From Sporothrix humicola (Eukaryota > Ascomycota > Sordariomycetes > Ophiostomatales > Ophiostomataceae), in NCBI GenBank assembly GCA_021396245.1, contig WNYE01000017.1:62001-126000 (forward strand): a stretch of DNA of 64,000 nucleotides, read 5' to 3'. The position numbers were made by a program, and so were the translations under genes. The notes beneath the pieces are model-generated. The model was not told the DNA's origin. It saw nothing but the letters and a program-made list of their open reading frames with translations, and did no database searches. This document shows, in pieces, positions 12,628-25,197 of the stretch; position 1 is the first letter of the stretch, and the number at the start of each line of letters is the position of its first letter.

Positions 12628-13484
12628 ATGGCGAAGTTGATCAGTAGTAGTACCCCATCCATCACCCTCACAGGCAAAACCCGGCCCTTGTCTCTCCCGC
12701 TGATGCCGGCCAGCATGTCGCTCGTTCCGGCCCAGTGGGAGGCCAATGTGCGTGTCATTGGCATGTCCGAGTGCCGCGAAGCCGCCTTGTCGCTGGCCCA
12801 TGCTTTTGCGGCCGACGGGCTGTCCCTGTACCTCGTCACGTCCGACGACACGGCCGGCCTCTCGGACGAGGAAAAGTGGCGGCTGCACGTCGACATTATG
12901 ACGTACATTGTGGTTGCCGTCTGCCTCAACGGCATTGTCACGACCATTGGCCCAGACTATGAGGGCGTTGCCCTCTGGATGCCGCCCGGCAAAGATCTGG
13001 ACGGCTGGTGGACGGCTCTTCGGAGTGGCCTGTGGCGCCTGCACTTCCAGCTGTCGACCGAGTGCCGCCGGCGCTACTATGCCGAAGTCTTGCCGCTTCT
13101 GGAACACACGAAGCTTGAAGTCATGGCCGAGCGGGGTGTCCCCGACGACAGCTACTACTTGCTCTACCTGGGCACAAAGCCTGGTGCTCGCTGCCGGGGC
13201 TATGCCAGGAAGCTTCTTGAGCACATGCTCGTATTGGTACGCATGAGCCCATTTTGGTTTTGATCGGTGTTATATGTCTGACTTATTTTCTTCAGGCCGA
13301 CGCGGAAAGCCGCCCCGTGTACCTCGAATCGAGCTCCATCGCCAACAATGCGTACTACAGCCGCTTTGGCTTCGAGTTGAAGCGGGATATCTCGCTTGTC
13401 CGCGGACCAGCTCCAATTGGCCTGTCGATCATGGTCCGTGAGCCTCAGACGGCGCTTCGCAAGAAGCTCGCCGAAGAGGAGTAG
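12628..13484 (+). CDS. GNAT-family N-acetyltransferase, substrate unknown
   Basis: Exons are 12628-13236 and 13296-13484, with a 59-bp intron (gtacgc/ttcag), giving 265 residues. The ATG at 12628 sits in a strong context (CACCATGG). The C-terminal half carries the GNAT acetyl-CoA-binding signature: a beta strand YYLLYLGTKPGAR, then RGYARKLLEHML as motif A, and after the splice VYLESSSIANNAYYSRFGFE, the usual fungal motif B with the Tyr-rich turn. The N-terminal half includes WMPPGKD, often seen before the A motif in this fungal GNAT group. The intron separates motif A from motif B. I cannot assign an acceptor: small molecule, antibiotic or protein are all possible. No biosynthetic cluster genes flank it. 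Confidence 0.85.
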
Positions 13485-14558
13485 TTACCCGTGAATATTT
13501 GTCTGATTCTAGAATAATTCCATTCGTTATTTGATTTTACTTTCCGTTGTTATTTTGTTTTGGATATATTGGCCGCTCAGATTGCATATTTACGGCTCTG
13601 TTTTGATTTTACTTTCATTTTCTCCATGTTTGAGTTGCATACAAGTTGCATACGCTATATTTTGGCATACACGGCATCACGCTGGCATCACACTAGGTAG
13701 ACAATCACACTGAACTAAATAAACAAGCTGAACGTGAAGACATTGCCCATACTGTGAGGTACACCTAAAAAGAGGAGAATAGAGAAAAGAACATGTCGGC
13801 AACCTCAAGAACATGATATAGACATAGAAGATATAGAAGATATGAAAGTATTTTAAGAAAATAACCAACCAGAAGAAAAAAAGAAATGTGTCAGCCACCG
13901 GTAGTTTACCTTGCGAGTCTTTTTGTTTTAAACCCCTGAAAAACAGAAATATGATTTTCCCCTCCCAAACCCAAGGATTGGCCCGCCAATGCCAGTATCG
14001 CGTATGTTTTGGATATTTGTTGAAACAGAAAAGGAAAAAAGTATACCAAATAAAACAGGCATCCCCCCTCCCCAATATAAAAATGCAAGTCAAAGGTATC
14101 TACAGGATGGCATCCACCAACCCGACAATAACCAAAGCTAAGCGTAAGGAAAATCGTTAAGGCCATATCATACAAGACGGCACGCAACAATAAAACAAGA
14201 AAGAAAAACGGAAGAAACGAAAAGTCGACAAAAAGAAGAAGAAAAATAATAAAAGAGTAATGAAGAAAAAGCCGAGACCTCATGAGACAAAACGTACACG
14301 AAAGAAGCCTCCATCCAAAATTTCCGTCATGATAAGAAGAAGAAAATATAAGAATATAAAGAAAAGAGACAGCAACCAATGCCAGAATGAATGCCGGAAA
14401 TGCGACAAGGCAAAACAATTGAAAATCAAAATGATAGCCACCAACTCTTGGTCCAGTAATTCTGGTATGATAACAAAATAACTCTCTCATGCCCCAATTC
14501 TCGTGTGTAATATAAGGGACAGCTTGAATATCGCTGCAATAAGTAAAATCAACGGCGT
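13485..14558. other. Convergent intergenic region (GNAT and transcription factor 3' ends)
   Basis: About 1.07 kb of AT-rich, purine-rich (plus strand) DNA between two converging genes. No gene seen; it should contain both 3'UTRs and polyadenylation signals. Confidence 0.5.
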
Positions 14559-16976
14559 CTAATACATTTTTCGTGGTGGTTCCGGGCTGTCAATGAGGCC
14601 GCCGATGTCGACTCTCGACTTGTCATCTCTCGAGGTCGGAGGGCCTTCGCCTCGTCTCATTGGATCCTGTTGGTTCCGAATAGGAGGAAGCTGGAAGCTC
14701 CCGCCAGGAGCGGGCTGTGGCTGACGATGAGGCAGTGGGCCGGAGACTAGTTCGCTGCGAGGTGTCTGATACGAGGGCGGTCCGGTAGAATACTCTGAGC
14801 GACCGGGCGATGGGCCATATGCAGACGAAATGCTGGGGCTCAAACCGGACGAGAGCATTGGGGACGGGCCACCGGAAGGCGTCGGGCGGTGCGGCAGAAT
14901 TCCGGAATCACTAGGCATACGGGGACGTCCGACATCGAAAGTGGCCGAGACAGGTGTGGGCTGTGAGAACATCTGGTGCTGCGGTGGCGCGTGCTGCATG
15001 GGCTGGTATCCAAAGGACGAGTGTGGCGACGGAGTCGGATGGCCAAACGAGGGCCGCATGGCGACATGGAGCAAAAGGACGATAAAGTAGATGGAGTCTT
15101 GCTTGGCGAGGCCCATGTGCACGGGGAAGGTTCTCTGCTGTCCGTCGGTGGAGCTGAAGGTGAGGTACTCGTGCCAGTCCATGGCATATCGTGACAAGTC
15201 GTCGGCGGAGAGACCCAAAGACTGGATCACACGTTCCTCGTCCCGCTTGACAAAGATCGGCGGCAGATACTGAGGGTCCTTGCGTTCGCGTTCGTCGTGC
15301 ATTTGCCGTTGCAGGGAAATGACCCGTTCGCGCTCCATGGGCGAGATGACGTCCAGGAGGGTGAGGCCCTTGACGCTGTGGCGACCGATGGCTTCCAGGA
15401 AGGTGTTGGAGGCCTTTGCCATTTCGAGATCGGTGGTGAGAAAAACGGCAGGCTCGAGAGCGCGGGTCGAGATGGAGAGGGGAGCAGGGTAGACGTTGGC
15501 ATCGGAAGCAGAACCACGCTCAATAAACCTTGGAACGATGGGATCAGCAGGTTGTGACTTTAAAACCCTGTACGAGGATGATTGGCCTCGGCGGGTAGAA
15601 ACACCGTACCCCGAGCCCATGGACGCGGATGGTTGTCCGTATAAGGTCGGCACCGGTCTGCGAGATGATGGCTCAGTTGAGTGGCCACCGGAGGCTCCTC
15701 GCCCAGATAATTCGTACCTCAAGTCTCTTTCTTCACGAAGCCGTGGCCGGCCTCTCTTCTTATGCTGCACATCAACGCAGGCATCTTCCTTTCCGTTGCT
15801 AAGGCATCGAGAGCATGGTCGTTGGGCTATTGCAAAATTGTTAGTGTTAACTCACGAAGACGCTCCTTTTTAGAGTCACCTAAGCCAAAGGTAATCACAA
15901 AGCAAGGGAAACAGAAACAGTCTGCCCGATCCTGGGGGGCGCCACTTTGACGCCGCTTGTGAGAATGAAAAGGAAACAATCAAATGGCAACTTACAGTCA
16001 CACCTATAGATCGCAAAGAAACTCGTCAGAATAATTCAAAGTAAAAAAAGTAGAAAAAAGAACAATCAGAAAATCTGTCCGGCCACGCTGTCGTAGCCGT
16101 GACCGATCGCACCCCAGATGAAGATGGCCGGACAGTGCCCCGCATGGACGATGCTTGCGACTGAAAATAGGACTGGAACTCGCAACGTAGTGATCGTGCT
16201 TACCGAAGATGGGCCCTTTTGCAAGGCACGCAGGCGGATGCGACATGGCCCTTCGTCTTGCGCTGGGATTTCGGGGAAGCGTATGGCGGGACGCTGTCTG
16301 AACTGCCGGGCGGTCCAGGGACAGGTGATGGAATTTGTGCCGGCGCTGAGGCTCGCGGCGACGACGGATATCCTTGCTGCATCGATGACGGTCCTGGAAG
16401 TGGCGGCAGATATGGTGCGTAGCCGGCCATTGCTGGCGGTCCTTGGAGATGTGACGGTGGCGGGTAGGTGGCCATGTGGCCTGCGGATGGTGCGTACTGC
16501 TGGTCCTCGGGGCGGCCGTACGAAGGATACGAAAATCGGTCGTGAGGCTCCGAGCCATATGGCCTTGACGAGGATCCCTGCATCGTATGCGAGAATGATG
16601 GTGGCTGGTGGTGCGGGTGTGTGTACTGTTGGGAAGGCGGTGGTGGTGCTCTGGAGTGCACTCTCATATCGACGCCGTGGGGAGGAGTCGTTGTCGCAAC
16701 TCTGTGATAGGCATCATGGCTCGTTCGGTAGCTTCCTTGACTTCGTTCACCAGCCTCGTGACTTGGTTTCGGCGGAAGCGGAGGAGACCCTGACATGGGC
16801 GGAGAAGGGTAGGCCCTTGCGCGAATGGCCTGTTCCGACTCTGCTCGAGCCCAAGTCAGGTCGATGGAGAAGCGTGCCAGGTCGGAGAGGCCTCGACGCT
16901 GGTTCAGGGAGTTTTGGGGCGTGTCGAGACGAGGATGTTGATGGTGGTGATGGTGGTCCAGCGCTCGGGTTTGCAT
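14559..16976 (-). CDS. Zn2Cys6 transcription factor with PAS-like domain, spliced through an 8-nt microexon
   Basis: Exons are 16204-16976, 15996-16003 and 14559-15826, with introns of 200 and 169 bp, giving 682 residues. The first 240 residues are Pro/Ser/Tyr/Gln-rich. The zinc cluster is C249-x2-C252-x6-C259-x5-C265-x2-C268-x8-C277, followed by the basic HKKRGRPRLR. The third Cys (C259) is encoded only by the microexon GTGTGACT, which has flanking ATAG and GTAAGT and also keeps the frame. Residues about 375-515 (PLSISTRALEPAVFLTT to FIVLLLHV) resemble a PAS fold. The C-terminus is again Pro/Ser-rich. PAS-containing Zn2Cys6 proteins such as AcuK/Ert1/Rds2 regulate carbon metabolism, but I cannot place this one in a named subgroup. 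I chose the ATG at 16976 (MQTRALDHH); the frame stays open upstream but shows no other ATG. It is convergent with the GNAT gene, and its 5' side faces the large gene desert. Confidence 0.85.
15996..16003 (-). other. 8-nt coding microexon of the Zn2Cys6 gene
   Basis: The sequence on the minus strand is GTGTGACT, bounded by an acceptor (ctatag) and a perfect donor (GTAAGT). It completes Arg258, adds Cys259-Asp260 and starts Ser261. Skipping it would shift the frame and remove the third zinc ligand, so inclusion is required for function. Splicing at this site is inferred from sequence only. Confidence 0.85.
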
Positions 16977-17269
16977 GGAGGTGGTGCAGACGCACAGTTT
17001 TTTCCCAGATTCGCAAAATCGCTGCAGAATGCTCGAACAAATCGAAAGATGCTCGTACACGTAGACGTAAAGGTGCGAGCTGCCAAGTTGGTGGGCAAGA
17101 CAGCCTATGTTGACAGAACAGACCGGATAGACCAAAGAGACCGACTTCTAAACCCGTCGACGACACTAACAACACACCGCGTTGGTCGTGCGAACATGCC
17201 CTTCTTATGTCGAGCTTGATTCCTTTGGAAAGGTCGTAAACCCTAGAACAACAAAATCCGTTGCTTTAA

Positions 17270-18520
17270 CTGGCACAAAAAGAAACGCCAACAATACGGA
17301 GGCAAGGAAAGGAGGTGGGAAAAGGAAGACGGTATGGGCGAAGACAAGACGAGAAAGAAGTCGAATGTAGGTAACCGTAACGATCGTTGATGTTAGAGTA
17401 AGGAGGAGAGTATGCTTATTGTATCAACAAGAAAGAGAAAAAATAATAAATAAGCAAAAGGAGGAAGAAAGCGATTGGTGTGGGTGACTTCGGGGAAAAT
17501 AAAGGAGCGTCATGCAGCGGCGTTGTTCCTAAAAAAACCCTATAGAGCACCGTGTCGTATGGTCTTGGATATGGTGAATTCAACCCGGGAGCTGGCACGT
17601 TTGAAGCAACGCAAGGGAGCAACTGGTGCCGAGTATAAATGAAAAAAAGAAATAGTGACGGGAAAGACAGTGACGAAAGTTTTGAAAAAAGAACGTCGAG
17701 AGTGTTCCAGGAAGAAATTCTCTTGAACGAATGTAAAATATTATGTGCCTCGAGCTTCTCGTCGATGATTGTGTTGCCAATGGTGTTCAGCTACCTCTGC
17801 GCTTTGTGTTGACAATGGCAAAGCGGAACAGTAGAAGACAAGTCGTCGAGAGGGCGGCCGAAAGTTATAAGGCAGCCGATTGCTAAGAGACGATAGGCCA
17901 AGAAAGGAAGGCAAAAGAAGAAAGGCAAGTATCGAGGAGGGGCTGAAGGGGAGAATAAGAATAATAAAGGGAGGGGGAGTGTAGAGAGGGGGGGGGGGGG
18001 GGGGCAGAGGCAGTGGAGGCTTCAAATAAGAGGAGACGTGTAAAAGCTAGATCGAAGCAGAAGCAGCAAGCAGCATTGGAAATGGAATAAGAACCGAAGG
18101 AGGCGTGCGTCAAGCAAGGAAGCTTGGATGGCAGGCAATGCGAGCCTCTGCTAATTCAATGTTGACGGGGCAGGGGGAAGCTAGCAAGAGTGGATAAGTG
18201 CTGGTACTTGTACAGCATACGGCTGTTGGAGGTCAAGGCTCCTAGGTTCCTGGATCTGCTGGAGACGACGACGAGCAGCTGCAGCAGGTCTGCAAGACTT
18301 ATGTATATGCATACAGGTTCACAGCTCCTGTGGGTAGGGTATGAGTGAAGGGAAGACAGGGGACCTGGGGTAGGAACGGGGAGAGATAGAAAATAAACTA
18401 TGCAATGTGAGACCAGAGGAGGAGTAAAGGATTCGAGGAGAAAATAAAACAGAAAAAATCTAAGTGAAAGGGGGAAAGCAGAAAACAAGAGAAGAGGGAG
18501 AGGGAGAGAGACAGAGCACA
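17270..18520 (-). promoter_or_regulatory. Pyrimidine-rich (minus strand) upstream region of the Zn2Cys6 gene
   Basis: The plus strand is largely purine (GAAAGAAG/GGAGG type) in several blocks about 0.3-1.5 kb upstream of the regulator's ATG, so it is CT-rich in its direction of transcription. That fits promoter or long 5' leader sequence. It includes the G17 run at 17988-18004. Confidence 0.35.
17988..18004. repeat. Homopolymer G17
   Basis: Seventeen consecutive G on the plus strand inside a GA-rich block. It is prone to length variation and sequencing error. Confidence 0.95.
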
Positions 18521-20100
18521 TGTGGCGATCCAAGACAAGACGTTTAAACGGGGAGACGGGTGGCGGCTCGTTACTTGGTGTTGGAGAAGTGCGGGTGGGA
18601 CTTGTCTCTTTAATTCAGAACTGGTGTCGGTGCCAGGTGTGTCTCGCTGTATTTTCTGTGATTTGGTTCTGTCCAGTGACAACCCGTGAAGTGAACAAGA
18701 AAGAGGAAGGAACATATGGCGTTTTGAAAACAGCAAGAATAAATGGGCGATGGGCACAGGAAAGTAGGTTTGGTGTCGGCGGTGGGCCACGGAGGTTGTG
18801 CGACTTTAAAAGTCAACGGGGGAGTTGACATGGGGAGGGGGTCCTGGGCCATACAAGGGCCAGGGTGATGGTGTTTTTGCGAACTGCAGGGTTGACGTTG
18901 AAGAAGAGGAGCAAAGGGAAAAAGGGAACTGAGAAGCTCAGAAGAGAACAAGGACTGACGACTGAGGAGGTGGGGTGTAAGAACGAGGGTCTGGGAGCTA
19001 GCGGGTCTGGCCTCTGCAAAGCACACCCCCCTTGTTTTCTTTCTTTTAAGAATAAAAAAGAAAAAGAAAAAAATGACCAGTAGCGGAAAGCAACTAGTAA
19101 AAGTGACGCTTGTCTACCATCAGAACCACAACCACAACCACAACCGCCTCTTTCCACACGGCTCTTCCCATCTGATTGTATCCACGCACATTCAGACATG
19201 CGCACACTCACATAGCCGCAGATGCAACATCCGGTCTCCGCACAAATGCCCTGATGTTCAGTGTCCCAATGTTCAAGACCAGCCACTCACCGACTTACAC
19301 ACACTCCCCTGTTTTCCTGATTCATCCCCCTGTACTTTGTCTGAATGAATGACAACATCCAAGAGCAGGAAAACCAGTCGACGAGAATCTGCGCTTGAGA
19401 TGATCTCTTGGTCTTTTGAACGATCCGGGGGACCCTCAGGCTTGCATTGGCCAAATGGATCTCCGGCACAGTTGTACATTGCAATTCGGTCTCACGTTCG
19501 CCTACTTCTGAGTATGCAAATTCTCCGTCGGGTTTCAATGTGCTGGCTTTGATCGAAGCGTGTGCAACAGGAGGACTGGCATCCATAGACTAGCGAGTAC
19601 GCATACCGGCTCGCCGCGTATGAAATTGACCGACATGCATTGTATAAGGCGTGCCCTGTGAGGCCTCTGTTTGCAAATTTAAGGTCCGTTGCGAGTTTCT
19701 TGTGTCTGCAGTCCGCATGCGCGAGTGTTTCGCAAATCGGAGGTCGGCAACGGCCAGGCGAGGATGTGTCTCGACGCGGCCACCTAGAAGTTGAGGCTGT
19801 CCTTTCAACCTCACACAGTGTTTTTCTCCTTCCTTATTTTGTGCGGCTCCAGTTGTGTTTGACATTGTTTCTTTTGAAGACGGTGATTCATCTGGTAGGT
19901 GTTGATGCCATCTTGCCATCGCTGACAAAGAATGGTCGAATTTGGCGGATGGCAAAAGCTCTCCACGGATGGGTTCTTTTTTTGTTGATTTTCTCCCGTG
20001 CACTTGCTTCTCGGCATGTCGCTATTTTAAGCACACTTCGAACTCCGGATAATCCCCCCAGTGCCCTGATCATCTTTGAGGCACGTACACTTTGCCTGAT

Positions 20101-20154
20101 GTGCGTGATGCGCGCGATGTGCGCGATGTGCACGATGTGCGTGATGTGCAAAGA
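20101..20154. repeat. 9-bp tandem repeat GTGCNNGAT
   Basis: Units are GTGCGTGAT, GCGCGCGAT, GTGCGCGAT, GTGCACGAT and GTGCGTGAT, plus a decayed sixth (GTGCAAAGA). The period of 9 would preserve a reading frame, but no credible coding frame surrounds it. Confidence 0.9.
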
Positions 20155-23100
20155 GTGTGCCATCAACTCTTTTATAAAGAGAAGAAAAGCACGGGCACAC
20201 AGGCACAAGGGTAGGTTAGAACCTAGCTCATTGGCGCCCGAATAATTTGTTGACAAGTGGCTACAATAAAACATGTTCGCATAACAGTCGTATGCGTCGT
20301 GGGGCCTAGCCTTTGGTGTTTTGAGGTGAAGCGCCTTGGTAGTAGACCGGCTGTCTGGATTTTTGCCCGGTTTTCACCTGCTGGTCATGATTGTTGCCTT
20401 TGTGCTTCTTTCCTTGATTTAGTCCCGCTGTCTCAAATCACAGCTGGCCGTTCGTCGTCGGGTCCGTTTGGATAAAAAGTACTGCATTCCAACCCGCTAG
20501 ATTGGAAAGTATGTAGTTCGAAGTCGATGATGTGCGGATGGATCACCAAGTGGTGCGTGAGAGACAGGGCCTAGTCTAACGTCATGAGTTAGAGCGTGTC
20601 ATGGTCGACAGCGGGCACTAGGCATGTCAACGGGAATAAAATCAACAACGCAAGGGGGCTGGAGAGATACGACAACACTTGCAGTCACCCTGGGCATAAA
20701 GACCTCTGCATTGACAGTTGCAACGATATCGGGAAAATAATCTGATGGCAGTGACTATGATTGTTACTGTTCACCAGGACCAGGCACCTCTCACACATCC
20801 GGGGTAATGAGGAGGGTATGAAAGGGGCTGGTGATCTTGACAGCAATAAGAATTGCTTGAAAAATTGGACGAAGACCAAAATGAAAGTCCCGCGACAGGG
20901 AGTGCAAGTGGCAGGCCCACAGTCTGAGCATTCAACTCTTTCTTTTCTGACAGGGAACCAACATAACATTCGGGGTTTTTTTCCTCTCTTTCATGCAAAA
21001 GCATTTAAGGGAGGGCGGAGGAATATCAAAAGATCTCGGCTTACCACAGGCACTATGGTGCTTTACCGCAGGGTCTTTCGCGATGCTACCCTGCCATGGA
21101 GGGGGTGTACTTGTATGAGAGTATTCTTGCATGGTGCATTCTGCGCGGTGAAAAAGAACCACATGAAGGGGGTGTTTGCAGATGCCTGACTGGACAGCTG
21201 ATAAACTTGTTGCCTCTGGGCCAAAGGACAATGGCTCGCTTTGATGGTGCTAAACGAGCACGAGAAGGGCGGTCCGTCAACCGGGGGGCAGCTTCAATGT
21301 GACGTGGACAGGGAGGGCAGGGCGTTGTCGAACAGGGTACGACGTACATCTAGAGAGACACAGCTCAAAAGAATGAGACGATTTCGACTTAGTTTTTGCA
21401 GAGGCAAAAAGCTTGGCTAGATTGGTAGCCAGACCAACGGTCCTGGAAGGCTGTGGTGTACTTGTCGAGGGCGATATGAGGACTTTTCTGAGTGCGGTGT
21501 CTCGGCTGTAATACTGCTGAAGAGAAAGCCCAGAGGTAGAGACACCAAAAGGGAAGACGGAGAAAAGACGACAAAACACATCGGTGTCGTCTATCAATTC
21601 ACAAAATACACCATTACAACGCATGTCAGGGCGGGAAGGTGCGTATGCTACCAGTGAGTTTAGGTCTGCAGGGTATTACGATGTATTGCTATGCGGTTAC
21701 GGAGAAGTTGACGCGAGTGTGTTGTGGGTGTGTTTGAGATTCAAACCGCTCAGAAGGCAGGCGCGTAGGATGCGGAGCCAACCCAGGAAAGAAAGAAAAA
21801 AAAATTAAACAATGAAAAAGGGGGAAATAGAGCAAAGAGCAGGTGATGTGAGCCGGAGACTGCATGACTGAATAGGAAACAGAAACGATGAGATTGTGAG
21901 GAAAGAGAGTCTTTGTGTTCGAATAGGGCAATCACGACTGTGCTCTTGATGGCAAGAGGTTACCAGATCACTTCAAAGATTTTGGGCGTACCACAATTGG
22001 CGGAAAGAAGAACCGCGCCAGTGGAACGCACCTGCTGGCACAATCCTGAAAATGGCTGGCTCCAGTGGATGCCAGGATGCATGTCTGCTTGAGAAGGCAA
22101 CGCGAGAAGGTGCAAATGGCCGTGCGCTAGCATGAACTGCTGCAGGCTGAAGCAATGGCTAGTGTGCAGGGGTCGTGCTTTCTCCTTTTGGACAAGACAG
22201 GACGGAAACTCCAACCTAACGCCGCATGCAAAGGAGCAATCTGTGCTGGTCGCGCCTACTGTGCAGGTATTTTGCACAGGGAGCAGGGGCGTTGGGTGAG
22301 ATACAAAACGAGAACATCTTTCCCCTTGCCAACGCGGAGAAGAAAGGGAAGGGACAACCACGGACATACAAGCTTGTACTTGTAGATGGCAAGAGAAAGC
22401 GCGAGTGGATACAACGCATGGAGGGAAGGAACGACACATGGTGCATTATGTGAGAAACTCACTTGCATATGTATGTATCGGCATCCGCCCCGAACGCCCA
22501 CAAAGAAACCAAACTCTGTGCTGTCTTGGGACGGCTCCCCTACGACGTACCGGGAGGGAACGAACCCGCTGACAACGCACCAACATTCTCCGTGCACTTG
22601 CCATGCCGCAACTAGGGTTCGTGCCTGGCCCATTGCTCGGTTGACCGCGATGCAACCGTCTGTTTCTGGGCGGGGTTCTTTTCGACGGTCGTGCCTGCCC
22701 TGAGCTAAATGCAACATTCTTGCTCGTTTGTTCTTCGCTCCTGCCCTACGAATGAATTTTGTTGTAATCGTGCTCCGTACCCTCCTCCTGACATACACTG
22801 GCTGCAAAAGATTTATTGTACGGAGTACATTTGGAGTGTATATGAAGAGAAAAACCAGTAGAATCAATAATTGTAGAAATTTTAAACTGGTTTTTGTTTT
22901 AAAAAAATTAATAGTAAAATAGCTGGGTTGCAGTATTGAGAAAAATTGCTGCTGGTCTGCGCCTGCCTGTCTAAGTAAAAAGTAGTGCATATCTAGTCTA
23001 CTCCTTCCATGTATGATGTATCACAGATCGAATTGCCATTAAGACGATTAGCTCTCGGCAAAGAAAGGAAGGAAGGTGCGGCACTTTTTGTATACTCGTG

Positions 23101-23270
23101 ATAGCAAGTATCTTTCGCCCTTTCTAACAAGCAGCTATACATGTGCACCTTGTACCGCGATGCTTTTTTACGTGACGCTCTCCCTTTATCCCCTTTGCCC
23201 CTTCTCTCCCCACATCGTGCCAGCTATTCTGCGGAGCTCGCCTGCCCTGTAATTGAACTGTGCGCCGGTA

Positions 23271-23284
23271 TTCCTCCGGAGGAA
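23271..23284. repeat. 14-bp perfect palindrome TTCCTCCGGAGGAA
   Basis: Self-complementary over all 14 bases. One or two such palindromes are expected by chance in 28 kb, so a site function is only possible. Confidence 0.6.
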
Positions 23285-24635
23285 GTGCACAACCTGACAA
23301 CGTCGGCCTCTGCAGGAAGGAGCCACCCAGCACATGGCCAAACCTGGCATGTTCCTGGTTGCATGCTCCTGCATATGGTCCCGGCGCCCCTTTTGTTATG
23401 ATTTATTTCCTTACCATTTTGTTGACGACCCCCCAACCATATTCCCTTTTTCCTTTTCCTATCTCAAAATGTCCTCGACGTGACTTTTCACACCTTCACG
23501 CAAATCTGCCATGTGGCCTGGCCATTTCCCCTTCCATCCCCTTCTTCTTTTCTTCGAAGTTTCTTTTTCCCGTTCTCGGCCGTTCTCCATGTCCTAGCCT
23601 CTTCGCGAGACCGAACTGACCATCACTCAACACGCAACTAGCTCATAGCTCGGCAGATTAAGCACGGAGAACAAACTATGCGAAAATAAGACGACATCCA
23701 GTGTTGCTGAGACGGGTTATGGACGATCGCCACACCGTCCCGCCATTTTCGTGTATTTTCTAACCCACGAGGCGACGACAACTATCAGACGAAGCGCTGG
23801 GCAGACAATCCAGGTGTCAGAGCTTCCAGGGTGTGGCAGATCGTTTTTCATCCCCTGTGCTCTGCCGCTCTGCCGCATTGCAGTCCCGCGTTCCTATGCA
23901 CTTATTTTTGTTTTATTTTCTTACCGTTTTCTTTTAGGCCCATTTCGACCTTTTCTTGCCGCTTCCTTTGTATTTTTTACAAGCACAAAGCCAGCCTGAC
24001 CGCATTCTCCCTGATGGTCCCATCTCTTGTCAAAAAGCACATCTCGCCGATCGCATGGTGCGTGCTTCTTAATTTAGTGCCGACACAGGTCCCTAATCAA
24101 GCCGCCCATCGAGGCTGGAGGGTGTGCAGGGCCGAGCTTCAATTCGTTAACGGGATGCTTGCCACGAGGCAACTATCCAGAATATCGAGAAAAGTACGTT
24201 TCTGGGACAAAAGGTAATCGAGCAGCATCGCCAGCACGATCTCTGGCCCAGGCCAGGCCAGGCCGTTCCAGGGCCCTCTTGTCTCAATCCCCTAGCCCGC
24301 AGGCTATCATGTCCACTAGGAAGCTCCGCGTGGCGCTTGTCTAGAAAAGGAGAAAAGAGAGAGGTACCAAAATGTGAAGAAAACATCTCGAACAGCTAGA
24401 ACGACGGCAGAAAAAGCAAAGGGCGAGACAGGCCGAAATACTACAATTTCACGATTTTGCTCCGTCTCGCGTACAACAACGCACAACATGAGACTCCCGC
24501 CAGCCCAATGGACAAATACAATCAACGAAAACTCCCGTGACAGCAAAAGTACCTTTGCCATGGAGTATCCAGATTCTTGGCGGTGCAAACATTGAAAATC
24601 CATCCACCCACTGGCAGTAGTCTGCTTTAGCTTCC

Positions 24636-25013
24636 CTATCTGGCAACCTCAACGTCCCATACCTCAACTTCCGGCGGCACCTTTTTTTTCTCTCCGAAGT
24701 ATTGACGGGACCCAGCCTTGAGTAGCCCACCCGAACAGTCTGGACAGTTGGGGACTGATGGGCCAGTGGACCGCCCATCAGCCTGATCCCAACACCGGGC
24801 CAAAAACCATTGCCACCCCGAAACCCCTTTAATCTCGGCGGTAGGCTGACCCTCCTCGCTGACAAGACAGAGACTCTCCTTGGCTGGAACACGGAAGTCG
24901 TCAAAGTCGAATTCTTGTGGGAAGCATGCTTGTGTGTACTGTATACAAGGATTTTGCACCTCTGTCTCCCTTCCGAAAAGTACTTCCACAACAATCAAAG
25001 GTATGTGATACAT
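24636..25013 (-). CDS. Weak candidate ORF, 125 codons, unknown
   Basis: An ATG-initiated open frame inside the desert. Its last 90 or so codons read as a hydrophilic, protein-like chain (FPQEFDFDDFRVPAKESL, then CPDCSGG, ending VPPEVEVWDVEVAR). The wobble positions look more GC-rich than the surrounding DNA by my hand count. There is no recognisable domain, no clear promoter, and the first 30 codons look less coding-like. It may be a small orphan gene, a gene relic, or chance. Confidence 0.18.
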   Translation of the reverse strand: MYHIPLIVVEVLFGRETEVQNPCIQYTQACFPQEFDFDDFRVPAKESLCLVSEEGQPTAEIKGVSGWQWFLARCWDQADGRSTGPSVPNCPDCSGGLLKAGSRQYFGEKKKVPPEVEVWDVEVAR

Positions 25014-25183
25014 TTCTACTGACACCACAACAGTGTCGGTGAAAACAGATATACAGCATAATGTCGGCATATGTCGCCCATTTAGGTAAGACTCCTGGAT
25101 GTTTGGTTCTGCATTGGAATACAGCAAATATAACACTGCTGAGTCCTGCCTCCGAACCTGCCTCGTTGATTACGTCATTGCGT

Positions 25184-25197
25184 ACGACGTACGTCGT
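25184..25197. repeat. 14-bp perfect palindrome containing the recurrent TACGACGTA word
   Basis: ACGACGTACGTCGT is self-complementary and overlaps TACGACGTAC at 25183-25192. The same 9-mer recurs across the desert (see findings). Confidence 0.7.

Noticed and set aside
16118..17113. 331-codon plus-strand open frame over the Zn2Cys6 first exon
   Set aside because: Antisense of the Pro/Tyr/Ser-rich N-terminus; the minus strand carries the zinc cluster and splice sites.
20101..20154. Tandem repeats considered as CRISPR-like arrays
   Set aside because: Units are contiguous without unique spacers and the genome is eukaryotic.
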